Shown here: piece after piece, positions 9,694 to 18,895 of the stretch | Numbering within the stretch: position 1 is the first letter of the stretch | How the letters are laid out: the number at the start of each line of letters is the position of its first letter | From: Williamsia sp. | GTDB lineage: Bacteria > Bacteroidota > Bacteroidia > Chitinophagales > Chitinophagaceae | NCBI GenBank assembly: GCA_015069695.1 | Contig: JADCRZ010000002.1 | Location: 186,001-250,000, forward strand | DNA: 64,000 nt | Direction of reading: 5' to 3' | Program-made: the position numbers and the translations under genes | Notes under the pieces: model-generated | The model's database searches: none | Seen by the model: the letters and a program-made list of their open reading frames with translations, nothing else | Told to the model about the DNA's origin: nothing

Positions 9694-10623
9694 ATGCCCA
9701 CGTACTATCTTTTCTTCTTCCTCCTGCTACTAACAAGCTGTGGCCGGCAGGTATATATGTTCACCTCCTTTCACGAGCCTGCTACCAGCGGACTGCGTTT
9801 GCTGTACAGCTTTGATGCAACGAACTGGACCGATATGGACACAGCTTTTCTGCGGCCGCAGATAGGCGATAAGATCATGCGTGACCCTTCGCTTGTTCAG
9901 GGACCCGATGGCCTGTTTCACCTGGTATGGACCAGCTCCTGGAAGGGCCGTGCCGGCTTTGGCTATGCCAGCTCGAAAGACCTGATCCACTGGAGCGGGC
10001 AAAGAATGATTGATGTGATGAAGGACGAGCCCACTGCCGTAAATGTATGGGCTCCCGAATTGTTTTATGACAAGGAAGAAGGCCAGTTCATCATTATCTG
10101 GGCTACTACCATTCCCCACCGTTTCCCACGCGGTATAGAAGATGAAGACAACAACCACCGCATGTACTACACCACCACAAAAGATTTTAAAAGCTTTACG
10201 GATACCAAGCTCTTTCTGGATCCGGGCTTTAGCGTGATCGATTGTGTGATTGTGCAACGGGGCAAAGGGGATTATGTACTGGTGCTGAAAGACAATACCC
10301 GCCCCAACAGGAACATCAAAATAGCTTTTGCCCCTTCTCCCCTGGGACCGTATACGCAAGCCTCCGCTCCCTTCACACCCCTTTTCACCGAAGGACCCGC
10401 CGTTGTAAAAAAGGGCGATGATTACCTGATCTATTACGACCAGTACCGGGACAAAATTTACGGGGCTATGCGGACAAAAGATTTCAAGACATTTACCGAC
10501 ATCACCAGGGATGTGCATGTGCCTGCAAACCACAAACACGGAACTGTATTTACCGTAAAGAAGAAAGTATGGAAAAGACTGGCGCGGTATTACGGAATAA
10601 AAACAAACCAGCGCGTACCATGA
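9694..10623 (+). CDS. GH43-like five-bladed beta-propeller lipoprotein
   Basis: A 309-residue lipoprotein. The start at ATG 9694 gives a lipoprotein signal (MPTYYLFFFLLLLTSCG, lipobox LTSC); the upstream ATG at 9613 adds 27 residues ahead of it that do not look like a signal. The mature part is a five-bladed propeller of the GH43/GH117 type: KIMRDPSLVQGPDGLFHLVW, WAPELFYDKEEGQFIIIWAT, VIDCVIVQRGKGDYVLVLKD, FTEGPAVVKKGDDYLIYYDQ and a late HKHGTVF. RDPS supplies the expected catalytic Asp, and EGP a further acidic residue. Enzymes of this type usually release arabinose, xylose or galactose. Its stop codon overlaps the next start in ATGA, so the two are translationally coupled. Confidence 0.8.
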   Translation: MPTYYLFFFLLLLTSCGRQVYMFTSFHEPATSGLRLLYSFDATNWTDMDTAFLRPQIGDKIMRDPSLVQGPDGLFHLVWTSSWKGRAGFGYASSKDLIHWSGQRMIDVMKDEPTAVNVWAPELFYDKEEGQFIIIWATTIPHRFPRGIEDEDNNHRMYYTTTKDFKSFTDTKLFLDPGFSVIDCVIVQRGKGDYVLVLKDNTRPNRNIKIAFAPSPLGPYTQASAPFTPLFTEGPAVVKKGDDYLIYYDQYRDKIYGAMRTKDFKTFTDITRDVHVPANHKHGTVFTVKKKVWKRLARYYGIKTNQRVP

Positions 10624-12116
10624 CCTATCATCCGCTTGCCTGCCGCTTCACCGCTGTTCTTTGGCTGTTATTATGGGTAACAGCCGGACAGGCTGAGATC
10701 AGCCTGCCAAAGATCATTGGCAACAACATGGTCTTGCAGCAGGGCAAGGGTGTGGTGATCTGGGGTGATGGTGCTGTCAATGAACCGGTGGCCGTCAGCT
10801 TTCACGGACAGGTAAAAAGAACCGTCACCACTGCTTCCGGCTCCTGGAAGATCGTGCTTGATCCGATGCCCGCGTCTTCCACTCCATCGGCCATGACCAT
10901 CGCCGGAAGCAATGCCATTACACTGAACAATATTCTTGTAGGAGAAGTATGGCTCTGCTCTGGACAATCAAACATGGAGTATACCATGCGCAAAAACAGC
11001 AAGGTGGTGAAAGAAGATGTCAGAAAGGGCGCACCCATTGATGAGCTGGATCATGCAGACAATGACGCAATCCGCATCTTTCTTGTAACCAGCAAAAACC
11101 TGCGCAATCCCGATCCGGCTCACCTGGGCTGGAGCCCCGCCCGCGATTCTGCCCTGCGTTCTTTTTCTGCTGCCGGGTATTTCTTCGCCAAAGACCTTTA
11201 TGCTCAGCTGCGCATACCCATCGGCGTGGTTTCTTCTGCTGTGCCGGGCAGCGCCATTGAACCCTGGCTCGACGGCACCCTTGCTCCCGCAGAGGAGCAG
11301 GCAAGCAATGGGCCTGTCCTGAAAATAGATGAGCGCATACCGGGAAAATTTTTTCCGACGATGGTTCAACCCTTGGCACCGTTTGCTATCAAGGGATTTT
11401 TGTGGTACCAGGGTGAAACAAATTGTTTTCAGAATGAAACGGGCGAGTACACAGCCAAGATGAAAGTCCTGATAGAAGGCTGGCGCCGTTTGTGGAACGA
11501 TGAGGGTTTACCCTTCTACTACGTGCAGATAGCGCCATACTATTACTCGAAAAGTGCCGGAAAATATCCGCTCACGGCTGAAACCCTGCCCCGGTTCTGG
11601 GAAGCCCAAACAGCTGCGCTGCGCATCCCGCACACCGGCATGATCGTAACCAGCGACCTGATCATATCACCCGAAGACCTGCACCCTGCCTACAAATGGG
11701 AGATCGGCAGCCGCCTGGCCCGCTGGGCACTGGCAGAAACCTATGGGAAAAAAATTGTTCCTTCAGGGCCCTTGTACAAACGCATGGACGTGGTAAAAGG
11801 AACGGTTGAGCTCCAGTTCGATTATACAGGAAGCGGACTGGTAAGCAGCGATGGTGGACCGCTGCTGGCTTTCGAGATTGCAGGGGAAGACAAACAATAT
11901 GTGCCGGCCCGGGCCCTGATCAGGGGCAACAAAGTAATTGTATCATCACCGGCTGTTGCAAAGCCCCTGTCTGTTCGCTTTGAATGGACTGAAACAGGCA
12001 AGGCAAATTTCTACAACAAGGAAGGCTTGCCGGCTGTCCCTTTCCGGACCGACAACCCGCTCCGGTTCGACCAGTACAAGGTTGTTCGCATCAACGCCAA
12101 ACCATCAAAAAGTTAG
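10620..12116 (+). CDS. Exported sialate O-acetylesterase-type SGNH esterase
   Basis: A 498-residue exported esterase that would remove acetyl groups from a glycan. The start ATG 10620 overlaps the upstream stop codon (ATGA) and opens a signal peptide ending near WVTAGQAEI. The mature N-terminus ISLPKIIGNNMVLQQGK is typical of the sialate O-acetylesterase family. The nucleophile Ser117 lies in CSGQSNMEY. A second conserved block is IKGFLWYQGETNC, and DLHPAYKWEIGSRLARWAL carries the Asp-x-x-His dyad. In pectin loci such proteins deacetylate rhamnogalacturonan (family knowledge plus context); sialic acid is unlikely to be the real substrate. It lies 3 bases before the GH2 gene. Confidence 0.86.
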   Translation: MTYHPLACRFTAVLWLLLWVTAGQAEISLPKIIGNNMVLQQGKGVVIWGDGAVNEPVAVSFHGQVKRTVTTASGSWKIVLDPMPASSTPSAMTIAGSNAITLNNILVGEVWLCSGQSNMEYTMRKNSKVVKEDVRKGAPIDELDHADNDAIRIFLVTSKNLRNPDPAHLGWSPARDSALRSFSAAGYFFAKDLYAQLRIPIGVVSSAVPGSAIEPWLDGTLAPAEEQASNGPVLKIDERIPGKFFPTMVQPLAPFAIKGFLWYQGETNCFQNETGEYTAKMKVLIEGWRRLWNDEGLPFYYVQIAPYYYSKSAGKYPLTAETLPRFWEAQTAALRIPHTGMIVTSDLIISPEDLHPAYKWEIGSRLARWALAETYGKKIVPSGPLYKRMDVVKGTVELQFDYTGSGLVSSDGGPLLAFEIAGEDKQYVPARALIRGNKVIVSSPAVAKPLSVRFEWTETGKANFYNKEGLPAVPFRTDNPLRFDQYKVVRINAKPSKS

Positions 12117-12119
12117 CCG

Positions 12120-14900
12120 ATGAAAAAGCGGCTTCTATACCTGCTTTTGCCTGCTTGTCTGTTCACCCTGTGCGCTGCACAGGCCCAGCCAACACAGATC
12201 CAATATCTATCCGGTACCGGCAGCGATCATCCCGTAAACTGGGATTTCTTTCTGACCCACGGCCGCAATTCAGGGCACTGGACTGCCATCCCCGTTCCTT
12301 CCAACTGGGAGCTGCAGGGGTTTGGAACATACAACTACGGCTTTGACAAAGACAGTGTAAAAGGAAAAGAAAAAGGCCAGTACCGCTACCGCTTTCTCAT
12401 CCCCGCCTCCTGGAAAGGCAAGTACGTAAATCTTGTTTTTGAAGGGGCCATGACAGACACTGAAGTAAAAGTCAATGGCCAGTCTGCCGGTCCCATCCAC
12501 CAGGGTGCGTTCTATGCCTTCCGCTATCCTGTCAGCCACCTGCTGAAATGGGGCGCAGAGAACCTGCTGGAAGTAACGGTCGCCAAACATTCGGCCAACG
12601 CCTCGGTGAATGCAGCAGAAAGAAAGGGTGATTTCTGGATATTTGGCGGCATCTTCAGACCGGTATACCTGGAAGCCCTTCCGCAGGAGCACATATCACG
12701 GCTAGCCGTAGACGCAAAAGCAAACGGTCATTTTGAGGCTGCCGTATGGTTGCACAATACAGGTGGAAGTTTTCAGGTGCGGGGTCAGTTGTATACGCGT
12801 GATGGCACGAAGGCAGGCGCTCCGTTCAGGGCAGCTGTTCGCAAAGGGGACAGCATTGTACAGCTCAATACCGTTCTTGCCTCTCCCCGCCTTTGGTCTG
12901 CGGAATCTCCTTACCTCTACAAAGCAGTCATCAGCTTGCTCCGGAACGGCAAGCCGGTGCATACGGTTGAAAAGTGGACCGGCTTTCGCACGGTGGAAGT
13001 AAGGGAACGGGACGGCATTTATGTGAATGGGGTAAAGATAAAATTCAAGGGTGTCAACCGCCATTCGTTCTGGCCCTCAACTGGCCGCGCCCTGAGCAAA
13101 AGCGCCAGCATCAGGGACGTGCTGCTGATGAAAGACATGAACATGAATGCTGTCCGCATGAGCCACTACCCGCCCGATGCGCATTTTCTGGATGTCTGCG
13201 ACTCGCTGGGTTTGTACGTAATGGATGAACTGGCCGGCTGGCATGGCATGTACGATACACCTACAGGTACCGGTCTGCTGCAGGAAATGATCGCGCACGA
13301 CGAGCACCATCCTTCCATCGTATTCTGGAGCAACGGCAATGAAGGAGGACACAATACCGAACTCGATCACCTGTTTACCCAATACGACCTGCAAAAACGG
13401 CCCGTCCTGCATCCCTGGCAAACCTACGGCGGCATCACAACAGAACACTACCGCGAATACGATTATGGTATCGCAAATTACCTGCATGGCCACGATATTG
13501 TATTGCCCACCGAATTTTTGCATGGCTGGTATGATGGGGGGCACGGGGCCGGGCTCGAAGATTACTGGGAAGCCATGTGGAAAAACCCGCTTGCAGCCGG
13601 GGGCTTTTTATGGGACCTGGCCGATGAAGGCGTTGTGCGCACTGATCAGGATGGCAAGATCGATACGGATAAAGATCATGGCGCTGATGGCATCGTTGGA
13701 CCTTATCACCAAAAAGAAGCCAGCTATTTTGCCATCAAGGAGATCTGGAGCCCTCTCCATTTTGAACACCGGGAAATTACCTCTTCTTTTGATGGCAGCC
13801 TGCCGCTCGAGAACCGCTACCATTTCACCAATACAGATCAATGCTCTTTTACCTATACCCTGAAAAGCCTGCAGCATCCCGAGAGGCAAGCGATCAGGGG
13901 TAGCGTGATGGCTCCCGATATCCAGCCGCTGCAGCAAGGCACGCTGCAGATCAAACTGCCTGAAAGCTGGCGGCAATACGATGTGCTGCTATTAACCGCG
14001 TATGATGCCACCAAAAAGGAGATCTTTACCTGGAGCTTTCCCATCGTTCGCCCGGCAGAAGTGCTTCATAATAAACTGCCTTCGCTGGCGGGGCAACGGC
14101 CCGCGATCACAGAACAGGATTCTGTTCTGATGGTTGCTGCCGGCAATATCCAGCTGCGCTTTAACCGGCAGAATGGTTTGCTGTTACAGGCAAAGCGGGA
14201 TGATGTCACGATCCCCCTGAACAGGGGACCTGTCATCGAAGAAGGGGCCAATAATTTTCAGCACTTCACCCAGCGGTTTGCCGGCGATACGCTGGTGATC
14301 GCTTCTGCCTTCGACCGGAAAACAGGTTACAATACCTTGCAATGGACGGTGTATCCTTCCGGCCTGCTGAAGATGCAGGTGAATTATTTTCCGGCTGCGT
14401 ATTTTACCTCTATGACCGGTGTCAACTTTTCTTTTCCTGAACAGGACATCAAAGGGGTGGAGTACATGGGTTACGGTCCTTACCGCGTTTGGAAAAACCG
14501 CCTGAAGGGAAACGGGTTTGGCATCTGGAAAAAAACATACAACAATACAGAAACAGGGGAATCACCCTGGATCTATCCTGAGTTCAAAGGCTATCACAGC
14601 AACCTGTATTGGTGTAAATTTATCACCGCAACAGGGCCCTTTACCGTGTTTACACCCAACGAAGACTTATTTCTGCGGCTGTTTACGCCGGCGCCCAAAA
14701 CAGACCAGTGGCACAATTATGAACCCCTGTTCCCGGGCGGCGACATATCGTTTATGCAGGGCATACCCGGCATCGGCAGCAAAACGCAGCGCAACGAAAC
14801 CACCGGGCCTATGGGCATGAAAAGCAGTTTTTATGATTATGAAAAAGACCCGGCTCGCAGTCTGGTAATTACCTTGTATTTTGATTTTTCAGGAAACTAA
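12120..14900 (+). CDS. Exported GH2-family glycoside hydrolase (beta-galactosidase type)
   Basis: A 926-residue enzyme with signal peptide MKKRLLYLLLPACLFTLCAAQA. Order of domains: jelly-roll sugar-binding domain (WTAIPVPSNWELQGFGTYNY), immunoglobulin-like sandwich, TIM barrel from about residue 300 (IKFKGVNRHSFWPSTGR, MNAVRMSHYPPDAHFLDVCD), then further sandwich domains including a beta-galactosidase small-chain-like C-terminus. Glu408 in WSNGNEGG is the likely acid/base and Glu465 in LPTEFLHG the likely nucleophile. The architecture is that of large beta-galactosidases, so galactan or galactose side chains of rhamnogalacturonan I are a reasonable target; other beta-linked sugars cannot be excluded. 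It is sandwiched without gaps between the esterase and the GH78 gene. Confidence 0.88.
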   Translation: MKKRLLYLLLPACLFTLCAAQAQPTQIQYLSGTGSDHPVNWDFFLTHGRNSGHWTAIPVPSNWELQGFGTYNYGFDKDSVKGKEKGQYRYRFLIPASWKGKYVNLVFEGAMTDTEVKVNGQSAGPIHQGAFYAFRYPVSHLLKWGAENLLEVTVAKHSANASVNAAERKGDFWIFGGIFRPVYLEALPQEHISRLAVDAKANGHFEAAVWLHNTGGSFQVRGQLYTRDGTKAGAPFRAAVRKGDSIVQLNTVLASPRLWSAESPYLYKAVISLLRNGKPVHTVEKWTGFRTVEVRERDGIYVNGVKIKFKGVNRHSFWPSTGRALSKSASIRDVLLMKDMNMNAVRMSHYPPDAHFLDVCDSLGLYVMDELAGWHGMYDTPTGTGLLQEMIAHDEHHPSIVFWSNGNEGGHNTELDHLFTQYDLQKRPVLHPWQTYGGITTEHYREYDYGIANYLHGHDIVLPTEFLHGWYDGGHGAGLEDYWEAMWKNPLAAGGFLWDLADEGVVRTDQDGKIDTDKDHGADGIVGPYHQKEASYFAIKEIWSPLHFEHREITSSFDGSLPLENRYHFTNTDQCSFTYTLKSLQHPERQAIRGSVMAPDIQPLQQGTLQIKLPESWRQYDVLLLTAYDATKKEIFTWSFPIVRPAEVLHNKLPSLAGQRPAITEQDSVLMVAAGNIQLRFNRQNGLLLQAKRDDVTIPLNRGPVIEEGANNFQHFTQRFAGDTLVIASAFDRKTGYNTLQWTVYPSGLLKMQVNYFPAAYFTSMTGVNFSFPEQDIKGVEYMGYGPYRVWKNRLKGNGFGIWKKTYNNTETGESPWIYPEFKGYHSNLYWCKFITATGPFTVFTPNEDLFLRLFTPAPKTDQWHNYEPLFPGGDISFMQGIPGIGSKTQRNETTGPMGMKSSFYDYEKDPARSLVITLYFDFSGN

Positions 14901-14904
14901 CCGT

Positions 14905-17676
14905 ATGGCACAACCGATCAAAAAGAAATTTCTCACCCTGCTGGTTCTCCTTGCCAGCTTTCTTCCGCTGCTGGCATACCGCCAGCCGGCAGCCATTGCT
15001 ATCCGGGTGCTCCGTACAGAAGGGCGGACAGAACCCATCGGGATTGATATAGTCACGCCGCGGTTGAGCTGGGAACTGGAAGGCAGGCAACGCGGCCTGG
15101 AGCAAACGGCCTACCAGGTACTGGTTGCATCCTCACCCGAAAAGCTGGCAGCTGGTCAGGGAGATGTATGGAACTCGGGGAAGATAGCTTCTGCTCAGTC
15201 ACAGCTGGTACGCTGGCGCGGTGCCCCGCTCAAAAGCCGGACCCATTGCTACTGGAAAGTAAAGGTGTGGACCAGGGAAGGCGAAAGCGACTGGAGCCCG
15301 CCGGCCCATTTCAGTACCGGTCTGTATAAAGGGGATTGGAAAGCCCGGTGGATCGGACTTGACCGGGCATTTCCCTGGGACAGCGTCAGCATGTTCGCCC
15401 GCCTCTCGGCCCGTTATTTCCGGAAAGATTTTACGGCATCCGGGCCTGTAAAAAAGGCTACCGTTTATATCAGCGGACTGGGTTTGTACGAATTGTACAT
15501 CAACGGGCAAAAGATCGGCCGGCAGGTGCTGGCACCTTCTCCTACCGACTATTCACAAAGCATCAAGTACAACACATTCGATGTAACAGCCAATGTACAA
15601 GGAGGTGTGAACGCGATTGCCACCGTGCTGGGCAATGGCCGCTTCTTTGCCATGCGCCAGCGCTACAAGCCCCAGAAATGGCACACGTTCGGTTTTCCCA
15701 AGATGCTGCTGCAACTTGAGATCGAATATGCCAACGGAAAAAAGCAGGTGGTGCAAAGCGATGGAAGCTGGAAGGTAACCGCCGACGGTCCTATCAGGAC
15801 AAACAATGAATATGACGGGGAAGAATACGATGCCACCCGCGAAATGGCCGGCTGGAACAGAGCCCGTTTCAACGACCGTACGTGGCTGAAAGCCGAACCG
15901 GTAAAAGCGCCCGGGGGTGCCCTGGTTGCACAGCTGAACGAGAACATGGAAGTGATGGAAACCATCCGACCCAAGTCGGTGAAGGAAGGCAAGCCGGGTG
16001 TGTTTATTATGGACATGGGACAGAACATGGCCGGATGGGTGAAGATGAAAGTAAAAGGCAAGCGGGGCGACACAGTGGTGCTGCGTTACGCAGAAAGCCT
16101 GACACCCACGGGTGAACTGTACGTGGAAAACCTGCGCGACGCCAAGGTAACGGATGGGTATGTCCTGAAAGGGGAGGGGGAGGAAGAATGGCACCCGCGC
16201 TTTGTATTTCATGGCTTCCGGTATGTTGAGATCAGCGGGTATCCGGGCAAGCCCCACACAGATGATTTTGTGGGAGAGGTTGTGTACGACAGGATGGAAA
16301 CCACCGGCTCTTTTGAGACCTCCAATAAAACCATCAACCAGATCCACCGGAATGCCTACTGGGGCATCCGCAGCAATTACAAGGGCATGCCGGTCGATTG
16401 CCCGCAACGCAACGAACGCCAGCCCTGGTTAGGCGACCGGGCCACCGGTGCCTATGGTGAAAGCTTCCTTTTCGACAATGCCCTGCTCTATGCAAAATGG
16501 CTGGATGACATCGAACAGTCACAAACGCCTGAAGGAAGCATCCCGGATGTGGCCCCCAGTTTCTGGTACTACTACAAAGACAATGTAACCTGGCCCGGCA
16601 CCTACCTCATGATCGCTGATATGCTTTACAGGCAGTATGGCGACAAGCAGCCTGTTGTAAAGCACTATGCTTCCATGAAAAAATGGATGCAGTACATGCG
16701 TACAAAGTACAGCAGCAACAACATCGTTACCAAAGACAGCTATGGCGATTGGTGTGTACCGCCCGAATCGCCTGAACTCATCAAATCGCAGGATTCTACC
16801 CGTACCACCGATCCGGCCCTGCTGGCAACGGCTACCTACTATTACCTGCTCGGTGTGATGCAACGTTTTGCCCGGCTTACCAACAACCGCAAAGATGAAC
16901 AGGCATTTGCTGCACTTGCCGTGCAGATCAGGCAGGCTTTTAACAAGCGGTTTTACGACCCGGGAAAAAAGCGCTATGCCAACAATACAGTTACCGCAAA
17001 CATACTCCCGCTGGCCTTTAACATGGTGCCGGAAACAGCCGGCAAGGACGTGTTCCGAAACATCGTAGACAAGATCATGGTGGAGAACGGCGGGCATATC
17101 AGCACCGGCGTGATCGGCACACAATGGCTGATGCGCTGGCTCACCATCTATGGCCGTCCCGATATTGCTTACCGGCTTGCTACCGTGCGTGATTACCCGG
17201 GGTGGGGGTATATGGTAGAGAATGGCGCCACCACCATCTGGGAACTCTGGAACGGCAATACAGCCAGTCCGAAGATGAACTCCCAAAACCATGTCATGCT
17301 CCTGGGCGACTTACTGGTATGGATGTACGAAAACCTGGGCGGTATCAAATCAGCGGCCGACGGTCCCGGCTTTAAACGCATTCAAATAAAGCCTTCTTTT
17401 GTAGAAGGCCTCGACTGGGTAAAGGCTTCGTATAGATCAGGCTATGGCGTGATCAGGAGCGAGTGGCACAAAGACGGAAGCAAGCTCCGGTGGAAGATCA
17501 GCATTCCCGGAAACACAAAAGCCACTGTGTCTATACCAGCCACTTCCGCAGAGCAGGTAAAGGAAAGCGGCAAAGCCGCCACCTCCGCTGATTGCGTCAG
17601 CTTTACCGGCATGGAAGATGGCAGGGCCGTATTTGAAGTGGGAGCGGGGGAATATGAGTTTGAGGTGGAGGGGTAG
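14905..17676 (+). CDS. Exported alpha-L-rhamnosidase, GH78 family
   Basis: A 923-residue enzyme expected to release L-rhamnose from rhamnogalacturonan or glycosides. I start it at ATG 14905, just after the GH2 stop; an ATG at 14881 lies inside GH2. The signal peptide is followed by the fibronectin-like entry PIGIDIVTPRLSWEL, the sandwich domain FRKDFTASGPVKKATVYISG with LYELYINGQKIG, and an (alpha/alpha)6 barrel starting near residue 480. The catalytic block VDCPQRNERQPWLGD has Asp498 and Glu504; family members usually have Asp where this protein has Asn503, and LGW where it has QPW, a small departure that keeps the general acid. NGATTIWELWNG is the second conserved barrel motif. The stop is followed by 72 bases before the next gene. 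Confidence 0.92.
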   Translation: MAQPIKKKFLTLLVLLASFLPLLAYRQPAAIAIRVLRTEGRTEPIGIDIVTPRLSWELEGRQRGLEQTAYQVLVASSPEKLAAGQGDVWNSGKIASAQSQLVRWRGAPLKSRTHCYWKVKVWTREGESDWSPPAHFSTGLYKGDWKARWIGLDRAFPWDSVSMFARLSARYFRKDFTASGPVKKATVYISGLGLYELYINGQKIGRQVLAPSPTDYSQSIKYNTFDVTANVQGGVNAIATVLGNGRFFAMRQRYKPQKWHTFGFPKMLLQLEIEYANGKKQVVQSDGSWKVTADGPIRTNNEYDGEEYDATREMAGWNRARFNDRTWLKAEPVKAPGGALVAQLNENMEVMETIRPKSVKEGKPGVFIMDMGQNMAGWVKMKVKGKRGDTVVLRYAESLTPTGELYVENLRDAKVTDGYVLKGEGEEEWHPRFVFHGFRYVEISGYPGKPHTDDFVGEVVYDRMETTGSFETSNKTINQIHRNAYWGIRSNYKGMPVDCPQRNERQPWLGDRATGAYGESFLFDNALLYAKWLDDIEQSQTPEGSIPDVAPSFWYYYKDNVTWPGTYLMIADMLYRQYGDKQPVVKHYASMKKWMQYMRTKYSSNNIVTKDSYGDWCVPPESPELIKSQDSTRTTDPALLATATYYYLLGVMQRFARLTNNRKDEQAFAALAVQIRQAFNKRFYDPGKKRYANNTVTANILPLAFNMVPETAGKDVFRNIVDKIMVENGGHISTGVIGTQWLMRWLTIYGRPDIAYRLATVRDYPGWGYMVENGATTIWELWNGNTASPKMNSQNHVMLLGDLLVWMYENLGGIKSAADGPGFKRIQIKPSFVEGLDWVKASYRSGYGVIRSEWHKDGSKLRWKISIPGNTKATVSIPATSAEQVKESGKAATSADCVSFTGMEDGRAVFEVGAGEYEFEVEG

Positions 17677-17748
17677 GGAGGGTTAAAGACCGCACCGCAC
17701 GAGCTCGATCATTTGGTATTATAATGCAGTAAAAAGCAAAACATCTCT

Positions 17749-18879
17749 ATGATAAGCAGACAGATTTTAATCTTATTCTCTGCATGCGTTCTATTCTCTA
17801 CCGTACATGCACAAACGAAGCCGTGGAAACGGGGTATTGTAACGGATGAATTTGTTTTTGACACAGCTTCCTTCCCGGAAAGCCATGCTTCTACCATTGC
17901 CGAAACACCCAAGGGATTGGTGATAGCCTGGTTTGGCGGTACCAAGGAAAGAAATCCGGATGTAGAGATCAGGGTCAGCCGCCGGGTAAACGGGAAATGG
18001 ACCGCACCCGTATCCGTTGCAGACGGCGTCCAGAACGATACGCTCCGCTATCCCACCTGGAACCCTGTATTGTACCAGGTGCCCGGTGGCGATCTTCTTC
18101 TTTTTTATAAAATAGGCCCCAGTCCGTCCACCTGGAAAGGATGGATGAAAACTTCGAAAGATGCCGGCGTTACCTGGTCGGCTGCCCATGAGCTGCCGCA
18201 GGGGTTTATTGGTCCGGTAAAGAACAAGCCTGTCCTATTGGGCGGCAAGCGGTTGCTGGCGCCTTCCAGCAAGGAAGGCAATGGATGGCGGGTTCATTTT
18301 GAAGAATCGGATGATATGGGAAAGACCTGGAATATGATCGGGCCTATCAATGATGGCAAAACCTTTAATGCCATTCAACCCAGCATCCTCTTTTATCCGG
18401 GCGGCAAACTGCAGATCCTGGCCCGCAGCCAGAACCGGGCCATCCTGGAATCCTGGTCGGAGGATGGGGGGAACACATGGTCGCCCCTCGCCAAGACCTC
18501 CCTGCCCAACAACAACTCCGGCACCGATGCGGTCACGCTCAAAGACGGCCGGCAGCTGCTGGTATACAACCATGTGCTGCCCCCCGGCAACGAAGCCAAG
18601 GGCGCCCGTACACCCCTGAATATTTCCCTGAGCAAAGATGGCAAGCAATGGTTTGCTTCCCTGATCCTCGAAGACTCTCCCGTCAGCCAGTACTCTTATC
18701 CTTCTGTGATACAGGGCAGCGACGGCATGGTGCATGTGGTGTATACCTGGAGAAGGCAGCGGATCAAATATGTAAAGATCGATCCATCCAAGCTGCAGAT
18801 GGTAGAGATCAAAGATGGGCAGTGGCCTGCCATGGCTGGTTATACGGCTCCCAAAGGCGCCCAGGTATCTATCGACTGA
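17749..18879 (+). CDS. Exported sialidase-fold beta-propeller (BNR/Asp-box) hydrolase
   Basis: A 376-residue exported six-bladed propeller. The signal peptide is MISRQILILFSACVLFSTVHA. PESHASTIAETPKGLVIAWF followed by GGTKERNPDVEI is the signature of the BNR-like family often annotated as exo-sialidase. Three Asp boxes are visible: SKDAGVTWS, SDDMGKTWN and SEDGGNTWS. Many members sit in pectin loci that contain no sialic acid metabolism, and none is seen here, so true sialidase activity is doubtful; a hydrolase or lyase acting on uronic-acid-containing oligosaccharides is a better guess (inference). It is 16 bases upstream of the esterase gene at 18896 and probably co-transcribed with it. Confidence 0.8.
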   Translation: MISRQILILFSACVLFSTVHAQTKPWKRGIVTDEFVFDTASFPESHASTIAETPKGLVIAWFGGTKERNPDVEIRVSRRVNGKWTAPVSVADGVQNDTLRYPTWNPVLYQVPGGDLLLFYKIGPSPSTWKGWMKTSKDAGVTWSAAHELPQGFIGPVKNKPVLLGGKRLLAPSSKEGNGWRVHFEESDDMGKTWNMIGPINDGKTFNAIQPSILFYPGGKLQILARSQNRAILESWSEDGGNTWSPLAKTSLPNNNSGTDAVTLKDGRQLLVYNHVLPPGNEAKGARTPLNISLSKDGKQWFASLILEDSPVSQYSYPSVIQGSDGMVHVVYTWRRQRIKYVKIDPSKLQMVEIKDGQWPAMAGYTAPKGAQVSID

Positions 18880-18895
18880 TCACAAAGAAAATACG

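Noticed and set aside
17749-18879. Calling the Asp-box propeller a true sialidase
   Set aside because: No sialic acid genes are present and propellers of this group are frequent in pectin loci; the fold is certain, the activity is not.
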